From assembly GCF_001426665.1 (NCBI RefSeq), contig NZ_LMEY01000001.1, positions 1,081,179-1,145,178 on the forward strand: a stretch of 64,000 bases of DNA, given 5' to 3'. This document shows, piece after piece, positions 56,580 through 64,000 of the stretch; positions within the stretch are counted from its first letter, which is position 1; each line of letters starts with the position of its first letter. Origin of the DNA: Rhizobium sp. Root1334. Lineage in GTDB: Bacteria; Pseudomonadota; Alphaproteobacteria; Rhizobiales; Rhizobiaceae. The translations under genes and the position numbers were made by a program. Under the pieces are notes generated by a model. It saw only the letters and a program-made list of their open reading frames with translations. It was not told the DNA's origin and did no database searches.

Positions 56580-56607
56580 AATATAGTGATCCCGGCCCGG
56601 ATAGCAA
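56580..56607 (-). promoter_or_regulatory. Candidate hrcA-grpE promoter
   Basis: On the minus strand TTGCTA (56602-56607), a 16-base spacer and TATATT (56580-56585) form a sigma-70-like promoter. The -10 box ends 18 bases before the first hrcA ATG. Confidence 0.4.
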
Positions 56608-56728
56608 AAGGGAAATTGGCTGGAAAGCCCGCCGTACAGCGCCTTTTGCCGCTCTCCACTCTTTTAGAGCAAATGATTTCCCTTCCTTCCAAGTTAGGTT
56701 AGAAGGCTGACAAACATCACAGGAGTTC

Positions 56729-57451
56729 ATGATGCGGCCTTCCGGCAGAAAAACCGACCAGATGCGCAAGGTTACCTTCGAGCGCAATGTTTCCAAGCAT
56801 GCAGAAGGTTCCTGCCTGGTGAAGTTCGGCGACACGCATGTGCTGGTCACGGCGAGCCTGGAAGAAAAGACGCCGCCGTGGCTGCGCAACAGCGGCAAGG
56901 GCTGGGTCACGGCGGAATACGGCATGCTGCCACGCGCCACCGGCGAGCGGATGAAGCGCGAGGCGGCTTCTGGCAAGCAAAGCGGCCGCACTCAGGAAAT
57001 CCAGCGCCTCATCGGCCGGTCGCTGCGCGCCGTGGTTGACCTGCAGGCACTGGGCGAGCGCCAGATCTCAATCGACTGCGACGTCATCCAGGCCGATGGC
57101 GGCACACGCACCGCCTCGATCACCGGCGCCTGGATTGCGCTGCGCGATTGCCTCGCCTGGATGGAAGCCCGCAACATGATCAAGGTGGAAAAGGTCCTGA
57201 AGGACCATATCGCCGCGATCTCCTGCGGTATCTTCGCCAATCAGCCGGTCATCGATCTCGACTATCTGGAGGACTCGGCGGCTGAAACCGACGCCAATTT
57301 CGTCATCACCGGCTCCGGCGGCATTGTCGAGATCCAGGGCACTGCGGAAGGCAAGCCGTTCTCGGAAGAGGAATTCGGCACATTGCTCGGCCTCGCCAAG
57401 AACGGCATTGCCGAACTGGTTGGTCTGCAGAAGCAGGCTATCGGGGGCTGA
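56729..57451 (+). CDS. rph: Ribonuclease PH
   Basis: Phosphorolytic 3'-5' exoribonuclease that trims tRNA precursors. The 240-residue protein starts [19 protein letters not shown], with AGGAG before a double ATG. Conserved segments are [36 protein letters not shown], the phosphate site [18 protein letters not shown] and [18 protein letters not shown]. Full length, no frameshift. The palindromic repeat element 2 follows and the VOC gene comes after it. Confidence 0.96.
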   Translation: MMRPSGRKTDQMRKVTFERNVSKHAEGSCLVKFGDTHVLVTASLEEKTPPWLRNSGKGWVTAEYGMLPRATGERMKREAASGKQSGRTQEIQRLIGRSLRAVVDLQALGERQISIDCDVIQADGGTRTASITGAWIALRDCLAWMEARNMIKVEKVLKDHIAAISCGIFANQPVIDLDYLEDSAAETDANFVITGSGGIVEIQGTAEGKPFSEEEFGTLLGLAKNGIAELVGLQKQAIGG

Positions 57452-57470
57452 GGACGCCTATGCGATCACT

Positions 57471-57585
57471 GCCCCTCATCCACACTATCGGGCACCTTCT
57501 CCCCGTCGTGACGGGGAGAAGGACCAGTCGGCAATCTCTGTCGTCCCCTCTCTCCGCGTGCTGGGAGAGGGCCAGGGTGAGGGCA
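57471..57585. repeat. Palindromic intergenic repeat element 2
   Basis: Outer arms GCCCCTCATCC (57471-57481) and AGGGTGAGGGC (57574-57584) enclose a perfect 12-bp hairpin CCTTCTCCCCGT/ACGGGGAGAAGG (57495-57506 and 57511-57522) and a second CCTCTC/GAGAGG hairpin. It shares the CTTCTCCCC/GGGGAGAAG and CCCCTCATC/GATGAGGGG words with element 3. Its GAGGG end lies 5 bases before the next gene ATG and probably acts as that gene ribosome binding site. Confidence 0.78.
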
Positions 57586-57589
57586 ACGC

Positions 57590-58009
57590 ATGGATAAGCT
57601 GAAATTCGAAGGTATTCTGGAGACGGCGCTCTATGTTGACGATCTCGATGCGGCGGAGGCGTTTTACGGCTCCGTTCTCGGCCTTGAGAAAATCAGCCGC
57701 GGCGGCAACCGGCATATCTTCTTTCGCTGCGGCCCCGGCGTTTTGCTGATCTTCAATCCAGCCGAGACGATCAAGCCTCCGCCGGCAGACGGCCTGCAGG
57801 TTCCGCCGCACGGGACACATGGAAACGGGCATATGTGCTTGCGGGTCGCGAAAGGCCAGCTCGCGGCCTGGGAAGACAAACTGAAGGCTGCGGGCGTCGC
57901 GATCGAGACCGATGTCCATTGGCCATCCGGCTCCCGGTCCTTCTATTTCCGCGACCCGGCTGGAAACAGCCTGGAATGCGCCGAAGCCGGCCTCTGGGCT
58001 ATCGACTGA
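57590..58009 (+). CDS. VOC family protein (glyoxalase/dioxygenase fold)
   Basis: 139 residues with the two beta-alpha-beta-beta-beta modules of the vicinal oxygen chelate fold ([23 protein letters not shown], then [25 protein letters not shown] and [15 protein letters not shown]). Metal ligands of the family, H and E, are present at GHMCLRV and SLECAE. The reaction is unknown; glyoxalase I, fosfomycin resistance or dioxygenase roles are all possible. It lies between rph and rdgB on the same strand, and its ribosome binding site comes from the end of repeat element 2. Confidence 0.88.
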   Translation: MDKLKFEGILETALYVDDLDAAEAFYGSVLGLEKISRGGNRHIFFRCGPGVLLIFNPAETIKPPPADGLQVPPHGTHGNGHMCLRVAKGQLAAWEDKLKAAGVAIETDVHWPSGSRSFYFRDPAGNSLECAEAGLWAID

Positions 58010-58049
58010 AACGAATGGGCGGACTGTCCGCCGGATGAGAAAGACGCAG

Positions 58050-58694
58050 ATGCGCAAGCTTGAAGACAAGACCCTGATCGTTGCCAGCCACAATGCCGGC
58101 AAGATCCGTGAAATCCGCGACCTGATCGGCCCGATGGGCTTTGAGGCCAAGTCGGCGGCCGATCTGAATTTCATCGAGCCGGACGAGACCGGCACGACCT
58201 TCGAGGAAAACGCCACGATCAAGGCGCTGGCCTCGGCAAAAGCCTCCGGCATGCCGGCGCTCTCGGACGATTCCGGCCTTGTCGTCGATGCACTGAACGG
58301 CGATCCCGGCGTCTACACCGCCAATTGGGCCGAAACCGCTGACGGCACGCGCGATTTCGCCATGGCGATGCACAAGGTCGAAACTGCCATCCAGGAAGCC
58401 GGTGCCACCGCCTTCGACAAGCGCACTGGCCGCTTCGTCTCGGTGCTCTGCCTTGCCTGGCCGGACGGCCATGTGGAGCTGTTCCGCGGCGAAGTGGAAG
58501 GCCACATCGTCTGGCCACCGCGCGGCACACAGGGATTTGGCTATGACCCGGTCTTTCAACCGCTCGGCTACGACACCACATTCGGCGAAATGAGCGCCGA
58601 GGAAAAGCACGGCTGGAAGCCGGGTGATGCCGAGGCGCTGTCGCACCGCGCGCGGGCATTCAAGTTTTTTGCCGAGACATGCCTGAGTGCTTGA
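58050..58694 (+). CDS. rdgB: Non-canonical purine NTP pyrophosphatase (RdgB/HAM1)
   Basis: Removes ITP, dITP and XTP by hydrolysis to the monophosphates. Starting at [18 protein letters not shown] gives 214 residues; a second ATG five codons earlier (58035) is possible but has no good ribosome binding site. Conserved motifs are [38 protein letters not shown] with the catalytic aspartates, and FGYDPVFQP. It is in the rph-rdgB-hemW order typical of alphaproteobacteria, interrupted here by the VOC gene and repeat elements. Confidence 0.95.
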   Translation: MRKLEDKTLIVASHNAGKIREIRDLIGPMGFEAKSAADLNFIEPDETGTTFEENATIKALASAKASGMPALSDDSGLVVDALNGDPGVYTANWAETADGTRDFAMAMHKVETAIQEAGATAFDKRTGRFVSVLCLAWPDGHVELFRGEVEGHIVWPPRGTQGFGYDPVFQPLGYDTTFGEMSAEEKHGWKPGDAEALSHRARAFKFFAETCLSA

Positions 58695-58713
58695 AAACGT
58701 GAGCGCGAAACCT

Positions 58714-58845
58714 CTTCTCCCCAGCGGGGAGAAGTGCCGAACGTGGTGAGGCGATGAGGGGGCTTCGGCGCAGCCGGAGCCAGACCAAGGTGCCTTCGGC
58801 CCCCTCATCCGGCCTTCGGCCACCTTCTCCCCGCTGGGGAGAAGG
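58714..58845. repeat. Palindromic intergenic repeat element 3
   Basis: A 132-base compound palindrome. CTTCTCCCC-AGC-GGGGAGAAG (58714-58734) and CCTTCTCCCC-GCT-GGGGAGAAGG (58823-58845) are hairpins at the ends; between them GATGAGGGGGC (58753-58763) pairs with GCCCCCTCATC (58799-58809) around a G+C-rich centre. It shares its words with element 2. The remaining 163 bases to hemW hold an imperfect AGAGAC/GTCTCT inverted repeat but no gene. Confidence 0.85.
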
Positions 58846-59008
58846 GAACGCCGACAGGCGGGGTAACCCGGCTCCGATTTCAGACATAGAGATAAAAGAC
58901 CAAACGGTATAAGAGACGGGATAGCGTTTAGCGTTTCCGGTCTCTAAATATGCGGACAACACGACCTTAACGACGCAGCGCACAAGCGCCTGAAAGACCC
59001 AGAACAGA

Positions 59009-60184
59009 ATGGCCACTTTTTCTTCCATCGGTGACAACAAGGAGCCCGGTTTCGGGGTCTATGTGCATTGGCCCTTCTGTGCCGCTAAATGTCCCTATTG
59101 CGATTTCAACAGCCATGTCCGGCATCAGCCAGTCGACCAGCCGCGCTTTGTCAGCGCATTTCTGACCGAAATGGCGGCGATGCGGCATATGTCCGGGCCG
59201 CGCACCGTCACCAGCATCTTCATGGGTGGCGGCACGCCATCGCTGATGAACCCATCAACGGTGGAGGCCATTCTCGATGGTATCGCCAATCTCTGGCATG
59301 TGCCGGATGGTATCGAGATCACCATGGAAGCCAATCCGTCCAGCGTCGAAGCCACTCGCTTTCGCGGCTACCGCGCAGCCGGGGTCAACCGCGTTTCGCT
59401 CGGTGTCCAGGCGCTCAACGACCGGGACCTCAAATTTCTCGGGCGTCTGCACAACGTCGAGGATGCGCTGAAGGCCATCGGCCTGGCGCGGGATATTTTC
59501 CCGCGCATGTCGTTCGATCTGATCTATGCCCGCCCGAAACAGACGGTCGAGGAGTGGGAACAGGAACTGAAGCAGGCGGTTTCCTATGCGGTCGACCACC
59601 TGTCGCTCTACCAGCTGACGATCGAAGAAGGCACGCCCTTCTACGGGCTGCACAAGGCAGGCAAGCTGATCGTGCCGGACGGCGAGCATTCCGCCGTGCT
59701 GTACGAGGCGACACAGGAAATCACCGAAGGTTTCGGCATGCCGGCCTATGAGGTATCCAACCATGCCGCTCCCGGGGCAGAAAGCCGTCATAATCTTACC
59801 TACTGGCGCTATGGCGACTATGCCGGCATTGGCCCGGGCGCCCATGGACGCCTGACGCGTGGCCGCAACAAGATTGCCACCGCGACCGAGCGCAAGCCGG
59901 AAGACTGGCTGCAACTGGTCGAGGAGCATGGCCACGGCATGATCGATCAGGAAGTGCTGGGTTATGAAGAACAGGCCGACGAGCTGCTGCTGATGGGCCT
60001 GCGGCTGAAGGAAGGCATCGATCTCGTGCGCTGGCAGGACCTGTCCGGCCGCGAGCCGGATCCCGACCGCGAACAGTTTCTGATCGAACACGGCTTCATC
60101 GAGCGGCTCGGCAATTCCCGCCTGCGCTGCACCCCGGCCGGCATGCTGATCCTCGACGCCGTGGTTGCCGATCTCGCCTGTTGA
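59009..60184 (+). CDS. hemW: Radical SAM family heme chaperone HemW
   Basis: Haem-binding chaperone formerly called oxygen-independent coproporphyrinogen oxidase-like. The 391-residue protein has the radical-SAM motif VHWPFCAAKCPYCDFNSH with C24, C28 and C31, then FMGGGTPSLM and the EANPSSVEATRF and GVNRVSLGVQALND segments. The N-terminal extra cysteine of true HemN is lacking, supporting HemW. The stop lies 3 bases from the convergent marR stop. Confidence 0.93.
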   Translation: MATFSSIGDNKEPGFGVYVHWPFCAAKCPYCDFNSHVRHQPVDQPRFVSAFLTEMAAMRHMSGPRTVTSIFMGGGTPSLMNPSTVEAILDGIANLWHVPDGIEITMEANPSSVEATRFRGYRAAGVNRVSLGVQALNDRDLKFLGRLHNVEDALKAIGLARDIFPRMSFDLIYARPKQTVEEWEQELKQAVSYAVDHLSLYQLTIEEGTPFYGLHKAGKLIVPDGEHSAVLYEATQEITEGFGMPAYEVSNHAAPGAESRHNLTYWRYGDYAGIGPGAHGRLTRGRNKIATATERKPEDWLQLVEEHGHGMIDQEVLGYEEQADELLLMGLRLKEGIDLVRWQDLSGREPDPDREQFLIEHGFIERLGNSRLRCTPAGMLILDAVVADLAC

Positions 60185-60187
60185 GTT

Positions 60188-60676
60188 TTACTCGAAAGCA
60201 GCCAGATATTTTTTGGCAATCGCATCCAGCGCTTTCCGCTCTTCAGGCTCCAGCAGCGCCGTCAACCGGTGCTGGTTGGCGACGTGGGCGGTAACAGTGC
60301 GTTCGACCAGTTCGAGCCCCGGCTGTGTCAGGGCGATCAGCACGCTGCGGCGATCCTCTGGATTGGTCAGCCGCTCAACCAGACCTGCCTTTTCCAGCTG
60401 ATCGATCCGGTTGGTCATCGTTCCCGACGTGATCATTGTCGTGCCCAGCAGGTCGCCGGGCGACAGTTGGTAGGGCTTGCCGGAGCGCCGCAGGGCCGCC
60501 AGCACGTCGAAGCTCGCCGATGACAGCCCGAATTCCGAAAATGTCCTATCGACCTCGCGGCCAAGATAGGTGGATAGCCGCGCCAGCCTGCCGAGCAGGC
60601 CCATCGGCTCGACATCGAGGTCCGGGCGCTCCCTGCGCCACTGCACGAGAATTCTATCGACGTGATCTTCATCCAT
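60188..60676 (-). CDS. MarR-family transcriptional regulator
   Basis: 162-residue winged-helix repressor: FSEFGLSSASFDVLAALRRSG (recognition support), LGTTMITSGTMTNRIDQLEKAGLVER (recognition helix and wing) and NPEDRRSVLIALT (wing with the DxRS motif). N- and C-terminal helices form the dimer. It diverges from an EamA-type exporter gene with an 81-base gap carrying two matching palindromes, so it very likely represses both genes and responds to a substrate of the exporter. The effector is unknown. Confidence 0.9.
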   Translation of the reverse strand: MDEDHVDRILVQWRRERPDLDVEPMGLLGRLARLSTYLGREVDRTFSEFGLSSASFDVLAALRRSGKPYQLSPGDLLGTTMITSGTMTNRIDQLEKAGLVERLTNPEDRRSVLIALTQPGLELVERTVTAHVANQHRLTALLEPEERKALDAIAKKYLAAFE

Positions 60677-60697
60677 GGTTTTTGGTACGCAGGATTC

Positions 60698-60751
60698 ATC
60701 TTGACGTCAAGATAATCGATGTTATTCTCAATTTATCTTGAAATCGAGATA
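60698..60751. promoter_or_regulatory. Twin MarR-type operators between marR and eamA
   Basis: Two palindromes share the frame ATCTTGA-NN-TCRAGAT. The first, ATCTTGACGTCAAGAT (60698-60713), is perfect. The second, TATCTTGA-AA-TCGAGATA (60734-60751), has one mismatch. Their centres are 37 bases apart. For eamA, TTGACG (60701-60706) and TATTCT (60723-60728) with a 16-base spacer form a likely promoter, so the first site covers the -35 box and the second lies around the transcription start. This fits repression of both divergent genes. Confidence 0.75.
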
Positions 60752-60757
60752 CTTTAA

Positions 60758-61660
60758 ATGAAGATAAAATCCTCCTCCCTCGCTGATATCGCCTTGACGG
60801 CGATTGCGCCCGCCATCTGGGGCAGCACCTATGTGGTCACCACCGAATTTTTGCCGCATGGCTATCCCCTGACAGTCGCCATGCTGCGCGCGCTTCCCGC
60901 AGGCCTGATCCTGCTTCTCATCGTCCGGCAATTGCCGCAGGGCATCTGGTGGGCGCGCAGCTTCATCCTCGGCGCTCTCAATTTCTCGTTCTTCTGGGCC
61001 ATGCTGTTTGTCTCGGCCTATCGCCTGCCCGGCGGCGTCGCGGCAACCGTCGGCGCCATCCAGCCGCTGATCGTCGTCATGCTGGCGCGGATGCTGATCG
61101 GAACGCCGGTGAGGACAATGGCAATCGCCGCCGGGATCGTCGGCATAGCCGGTGTCGGCCTGCTGGTGCTGACACCCGGCGCAACGCTCGATCCGATCGG
61201 CATCATCGCCGGGCTGGCCGGGGCGGTCTCCATGGCGTTTGGCACGGTGCTGTCACGGCATTGGGCGCCGCCGGTATCCAGCCTTACCTTTACCGCGTGG
61301 CAGTTGACCGCCGGTGGCCTCTTGCTGGTACCGGTCGCCCTGTTATTCGAGCCGGCCCTGCCAATGCCGACCATGGCCAATATTCTTGGCATGGCATGGC
61401 TGGGACTGATCGGAGCGGCCTTCACCTATCTCCTGTGGTTTCGCGGCCTGTCCAAGCTTGAGCCCGCAGCCGTCGCCTCACTCGGCTTCCTCAGCCCGTT
61501 GGTGGCCACGCTGCTTGGCTGGAGTGTGCTTGGCCAGAACCTGACGCCGCTGCAGATTGTTGGCATGGTTACGGTTCTGGTCAGCGTGTGGCTTGGACAA
61601 CGGGCGCAGATGGCACCGCGTCCTGCAGCCCCGCTCGCAGCAAAAACGGTCAGCCCTTAG
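60758..61660 (+). CDS. EamA/DMT-family transporter
   Basis: 300 residues, ten predicted TM helices in two EamA repeats (about 10-140 and 150-290), of the drug/metabolite transporter superfamily. The start (IALTAIAPAIWGSTYVVTTEFLP) and the second repeat (GAAFTYLLWFRGLSKLEPAAVASLGFLSPLVATLLGW) are typical. It may export amino acids, metabolites or drugs. It is controlled by the divergent MarR regulator. Its stop overlaps the convergent proC-like gene by 11 bases. Confidence 0.9.
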   Translation: MKIKSSSLADIALTAIAPAIWGSTYVVTTEFLPHGYPLTVAMLRALPAGLILLLIVRQLPQGIWWARSFILGALNFSFFWAMLFVSAYRLPGGVAATVGAIQPLIVVMLARMLIGTPVRTMAIAAGIVGIAGVGLLVLTPGATLDPIGIIAGLAGAVSMAFGTVLSRHWAPPVSSLTFTAWQLTAGGLLLVPVALLFEPALPMPTMANILGMAWLGLIGAAFTYLLWFRGLSKLEPAAVASLGFLSPLVATLLGWSVLGQNLTPLQIVGMVTVLVSVWLGQRAQMAPRPAAPLAAKTVSP

Positions 61661-62438
61661 CCGCCTTCTCCGTCGCCGCGGCCAACCCCTTGGAGATTGG
61701 CCCGGTGATATCCGCCAACAGCATTGCCGTCAGCCCGGCGGCGGTGGTTCCGCCATAGTCCGTAAAGATCCGGACTGTATCGGCCGGTGTTTCCGAAGCC
61801 CCGGCCAGCCATGTCCCGGCACCCAGAAAAAGCTGGCGGACAGCGATGTCGGCCACATCCGGCGCCACCCCGTTTTTAATCGCATCCCGGATCATCACAT
61901 CGGCAAAAGCGGCAATGAAGGCCGGACCAGAACCGGTCAGCGCGGTGAAATAATCCAGCTCGCTTTCCGTGGACACCCTCACTGCCCTTCCGGAGCAGGC
62001 AAAGAAGCCGTCGGCGAAATCAGCGTCCGCTGCCGTGATGCCGGGGGTTGAAAACCAGGGCGTGAAGGACAGGCCCTGTTCGGCGCAGGCGTTCGGCATG
62101 GCGCGGATGATGTGCTCGCTTTTGAACCGTGCTGTGAGCGCCGCCGCGGGCAAACGCGCCATGACCGAGATGATCAGTTTACCGGACAGATCAAGATCGA
62201 GCGCTCCGACATCTTCCGGCCGCACCGAAAGAATGATGATATCAGACCGGGCCGCCAGCTCGGCATTATCGGTGGTAAACCGAACATCCGGCCAAGCTTC
62301 GAACCCTGCCCTATTGCCGCTGCGCGACGATAGAACCAGATCGGCGGCAGCGACGAACCCTTTGGCCAGCGCGGGGCGAAGCAAAGCCCCGCCCAGCCAG
62401 CCGGTCCCGCCGATGACGCCGAGCGTGGTCAAGCCCAT
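61650..62438 (-). CDS. Pyrroline-5-carboxylate reductase family protein
   Basis: 262-residue NAD(P)H-dependent reductase of the ProC family. The Rossmann start is LGVIGGTGWLGGALL, and the dimerisation/substrate domain carries LTGSGPAFIAAFAD and IFTDYGGTTAAGL, close to the P5C reductase signature. Whether it makes proline or acts on another cyclic imine is uncertain, because rhizobia carry several ProC-like genes; this one departs from the classic signature in places. Its ATG overlaps the M29 aminopeptidase stop by 10 bases, indicating coupled translation. Confidence 0.85.
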   Translation of the reverse strand: MGLTTLGVIGGTGWLGGALLRPALAKGFVAAADLVLSSRSGNRAGFEAWPDVRFTTDNAELAARSDIIILSVRPEDVGALDLDLSGKLIISVMARLPAAALTARFKSEHIIRAMPNACAEQGLSFTPWFSTPGITAADADFADGFFACSGRAVRVSTESELDYFTALTGSGPAFIAAFADVMIRDAIKNGVAPDVADIAVRQLFLGAGTWLAGASETPADTVRIFTDYGGTTAAGLTAMLLADITGPISKGLAAATEKAAKG

Positions 62439-63676
62439 TCGCCCTTGCGCATGACCGGAACCTTGGCCCCGTCAGCGCGAACGCCGTCGATATCGACCTC
62501 ACCGGAGCCGATCATCCAGTCGATATGAATCAAGCTGGAATTGCCGCCCTGTGCGGCGATCTGTTCCTGGCTGAGCGAAGCACCGTCGAGGAAGCATTTC
62601 GAATAGCACTGACCGAGCGCGATGTGGCAGGAGGCATTTTCATCGAACAGCGTGTTATAAAACAGGACGCCGCTGGCCGAGATCGGCGAGGAATGCGGCA
62701 CCAGCGCCACTTCCCCGAGACGGCGGGCGCCTTCATCCGTATCCAGCACCTTGTTCAGTACCTCCTCGCCCTTCGACGCCTTGGCCTCAACGATCCGGCC
62801 GCCTTCGAAGCGGACCTGGATATTGTCGATCAGCGTGCCCTGATGCGACAGCGGCTTGGTGCTCGACACATGGCCTTCGACGCGCAGTGCATGCGGCGTG
62901 GTGAAGACTTCCTCGGTCGGAATGTTCGGGTTGCAGGTAATGCCGTTCTTCGCCGTCGAAGCGCCGCCGTGCCATTCGTGACCATCGGCCAACCCGACCG
63001 TCAGGTCCGTGCCGGGGCTGGTGAAATGCAGGGCGGAAAAACGCTCGCCGTTCAGCCATTTGGAACGCTTGGCGAGGTTGGCATTGTGCTCTGCCCAGGC
63101 GGCAATCGGATCTGCAACATCGACGCGGGAGGCGGCAAAAATCGCGTTTGCGAGCTTTTCGACGGCGACCTGTTCGATGTCATCCGGGAACATCTGCTTG
63201 GCCCAAGCGGGGTTGGGATAGGAAACGATGTTCCAGTTGATGTCGAAATTGGAGATCTTTTCGAGGGCCGGCTTGTAGGCCATCGACATCGCCTTGTTGG
63301 CGCGTGCCACCTTGGCCGGGTCCTGTGCGGCCAGCATCATCGGATTGTCACCGGAAATGGCAAGACGCGCGGTGTTGCTGCTGAAAGCCTTGGCCATGCC
63401 GTCGTAGAGCCAGCCGCTGGCCTTGTCGAAACTCTCGTCAGGGGCATGGGCGTAACGGGCAAGCGTCGTTTCCTCGTCGGAATAGAACGTCGTCACCAGC
63501 CCTGCCCCGGCGATATAGGCATGCTTGGTGATCAGCCGCACTAGCGGCAGGGCGGCGATCGGCGCGGTGATCAACAGATCCTGTCCGCGCTCAAGCCGGA
63601 GCCCGACCTTGATGGCGACTTCGGCCAGCTTGTCCAGTTTGACGGGATCGACGGCTTGGTGGGCGGGAGAGGTCAT
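62429..63676 (-). CDS. M29 family aminopeptidase
   Basis: 415-residue metalloaminopeptidase of the AmpS/PepS/thermophilic aminopeptidase family, starting at MTSPAHQAVDPVKLDKLAE. Metal ligands fall in the conserved segments CNPNIPTEEVFTTP, VSSTKPLSHQG, ALVPHSSPIS, FYNTLFDENASCHIALG and SSLIHIDWMIGSGEVDIDG. It is a cytosolic exopeptidase with two cobalt or zinc ions. The overlap with the ProC-like gene suggests peptide turnover linked to proline or a related amino acid. The 26-residue in-frame upstream extension has no support. Confidence 0.92.
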   Translation of the reverse strand: MTSPAHQAVDPVKLDKLAEVAIKVGLRLERGQDLLITAPIAALPLVRLITKHAYIAGAGLVTTFYSDEETTLARYAHAPDESFDKASGWLYDGMAKAFSSNTARLAISGDNPMMLAAQDPAKVARANKAMSMAYKPALEKISNFDINWNIVSYPNPAWAKQMFPDDIEQVAVEKLANAIFAASRVDVADPIAAWAEHNANLAKRSKWLNGERFSALHFTSPGTDLTVGLADGHEWHGGASTAKNGITCNPNIPTEEVFTTPHALRVEGHVSSTKPLSHQGTLIDNIQVRFEGGRIVEAKASKGEEVLNKVLDTDEGARRLGEVALVPHSSPISASGVLFYNTLFDENASCHIALGQCYSKCFLDGASLSQEQIAAQGGNSSLIHIDWMIGSGEVDIDGVRADGAKVPVMRKGEWA

Positions 63677-63750
63677 CGCATATTCCTGCTGGCTGGTTTT
63701 CCGAACCACTGGTTTAGAGCGGTTCGGATCAAAACAGAAGGCCTTTGCGA

Positions 63751-64000
63751 TCACGCAGCGATCCTGCTGTGCGTCAGGAGATAGGCGCCATGATGCTGCA
63801 GGAACGCGAGCAGCCGCTCGGGATAATCCGGCGCCACCGCGCTTACCACGCTCGGCCGGACTGCTAGCGCCTGGCGCCAGGCGTTGACACGCGGCAGCCC
63901 ATCAAAAATGCCGCTTGGAAGCAGCGCCTCGAACAGTTCGAAATAGCGGAACACCGGCGCAAAGGCCGCATCGACCATGCTGAATTGTGAGCCGGCGAAA
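63751..64000 (-). CDS. Glutathione S-transferase, C-terminal part (cut by window edge)
   Basis: The C-terminal GST helical domain is visible on the minus strand, ending ...FLQHHGAYLLTHSRIAA. The segment FAGSQFSMVDAAFAPVFRYFELF is the typical N-cap/hydrophobic-staple region and continues past position 64000, so the gene is truncated only by the window. The first in-frame ATG inside the window (63978) is internal, not the start. It lies 74 bases before the M29 gene on the same strand. Substrate unknown. Confidence 0.88.
   Translation of the reverse strand, partial: FAGSQFSMVDAAFAPVFRYFELFEALLPSGIFDGLPRVNAWRQALAVRPSVVSAVAPDYPERLLAFLQHHGAYLLTHSRIAA

Noticed and set aside
56562-56728. Search for a CIRCE element upstream of hrcA
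   Set aside because: No TTAGCACTC...GAGTGCTAA pattern or close variant is visible in the hrcA-rph gap. Only a sigma-70-like promoter was seen.

Overview
The window is a G+C-rich stretch of an alphaproteobacterial chromosome. Gene content and order (dapE-truA-fmt-def, lnt-HTH regulator-metK, tsaB-rimI, murJ-glnD-mutS-malic enzyme-olsB, lptC-lptA-lptB-rpoN-hpf-ptsN, grpE-hrcA-rph-rdgB-hemW) point to the family Rhizobiaceae (Rhizobium, Agrobacterium, Sinorhizobium and relatives). The genus cannot be fixed from sequence reading alone. Almost all of the window is conserved core genome, densely packed on both strands. I saw no rRNA, tRNA, CRISPR array, prophage or intact insertion sequence.

Region by region: 0-6.4 kb holds lysine/peptidoglycan precursor synthesis (dapE), tRNA and protein N-terminus maturation (truA, fmt, def) and rmuC. 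A FitAB/VapBC-type toxin-antitoxin pair sits between def and fmt. 6.4-12.7 kb has a ribokinase, a chemoreceptor, a nucleoside hydrolase, a small heat-shock gene with a probable RNA thermometer, and trmB. 12.7-25.4 kb is a long minus-strand block: metK, an XRE regulator, lnt, corC, ybeY, phoH, miaB, plsC, rimI, tsaB, an Nfu protein, a universal stress protein and trpS. 25.8-36 kb has a small M15-like secreted protein, murJ, glnD and mutS, with a two-domain malic enzyme opposite mutS. 36-42 kb has olsB (with a candidate Pho box), a hybrid histidine kinase, lspA and two RNA methyltransferases. 42-50 kb has a CoxG-like protein, lapA, ihfB and sppA, then the LPS-transport/nitrogen-sigma block lptC-lptA-lptB-rpoN-hpf-ptsN.

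49.9-54.6 kb looks accessory. A LuxR-type regulator diverges from three co-oriented genes for an SDR, an aldonolactone-oxidase-like flavoprotein and a ThDP enzyme. This cluster lies between ptsN and grpE and ends in a palindromic repeat. It is the best candidate here for an undescribed pathway. 54.7-64 kb returns to core genes (grpE, hrcA, rph, rdgB, hemW) with two more palindromic repeats, then a MarR/EamA exporter pair with two matched operators, a ProC-family reductase, an M29 aminopeptidase and the 3' part of a glutathione S-transferase cut by the window edge.

The most informative non-coding signals are: a perfect operator palindrome covering the -10 box of the toxin-antitoxin promoter, a ROSE-like hairpin with a bulged G over the hsp20 ribosome binding site, a Pho box before olsB, twin palindromes between marR and eamA, and three large palindromic intergenic elements. 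One of these elements supplies the ribosome binding site of the gene behind it.
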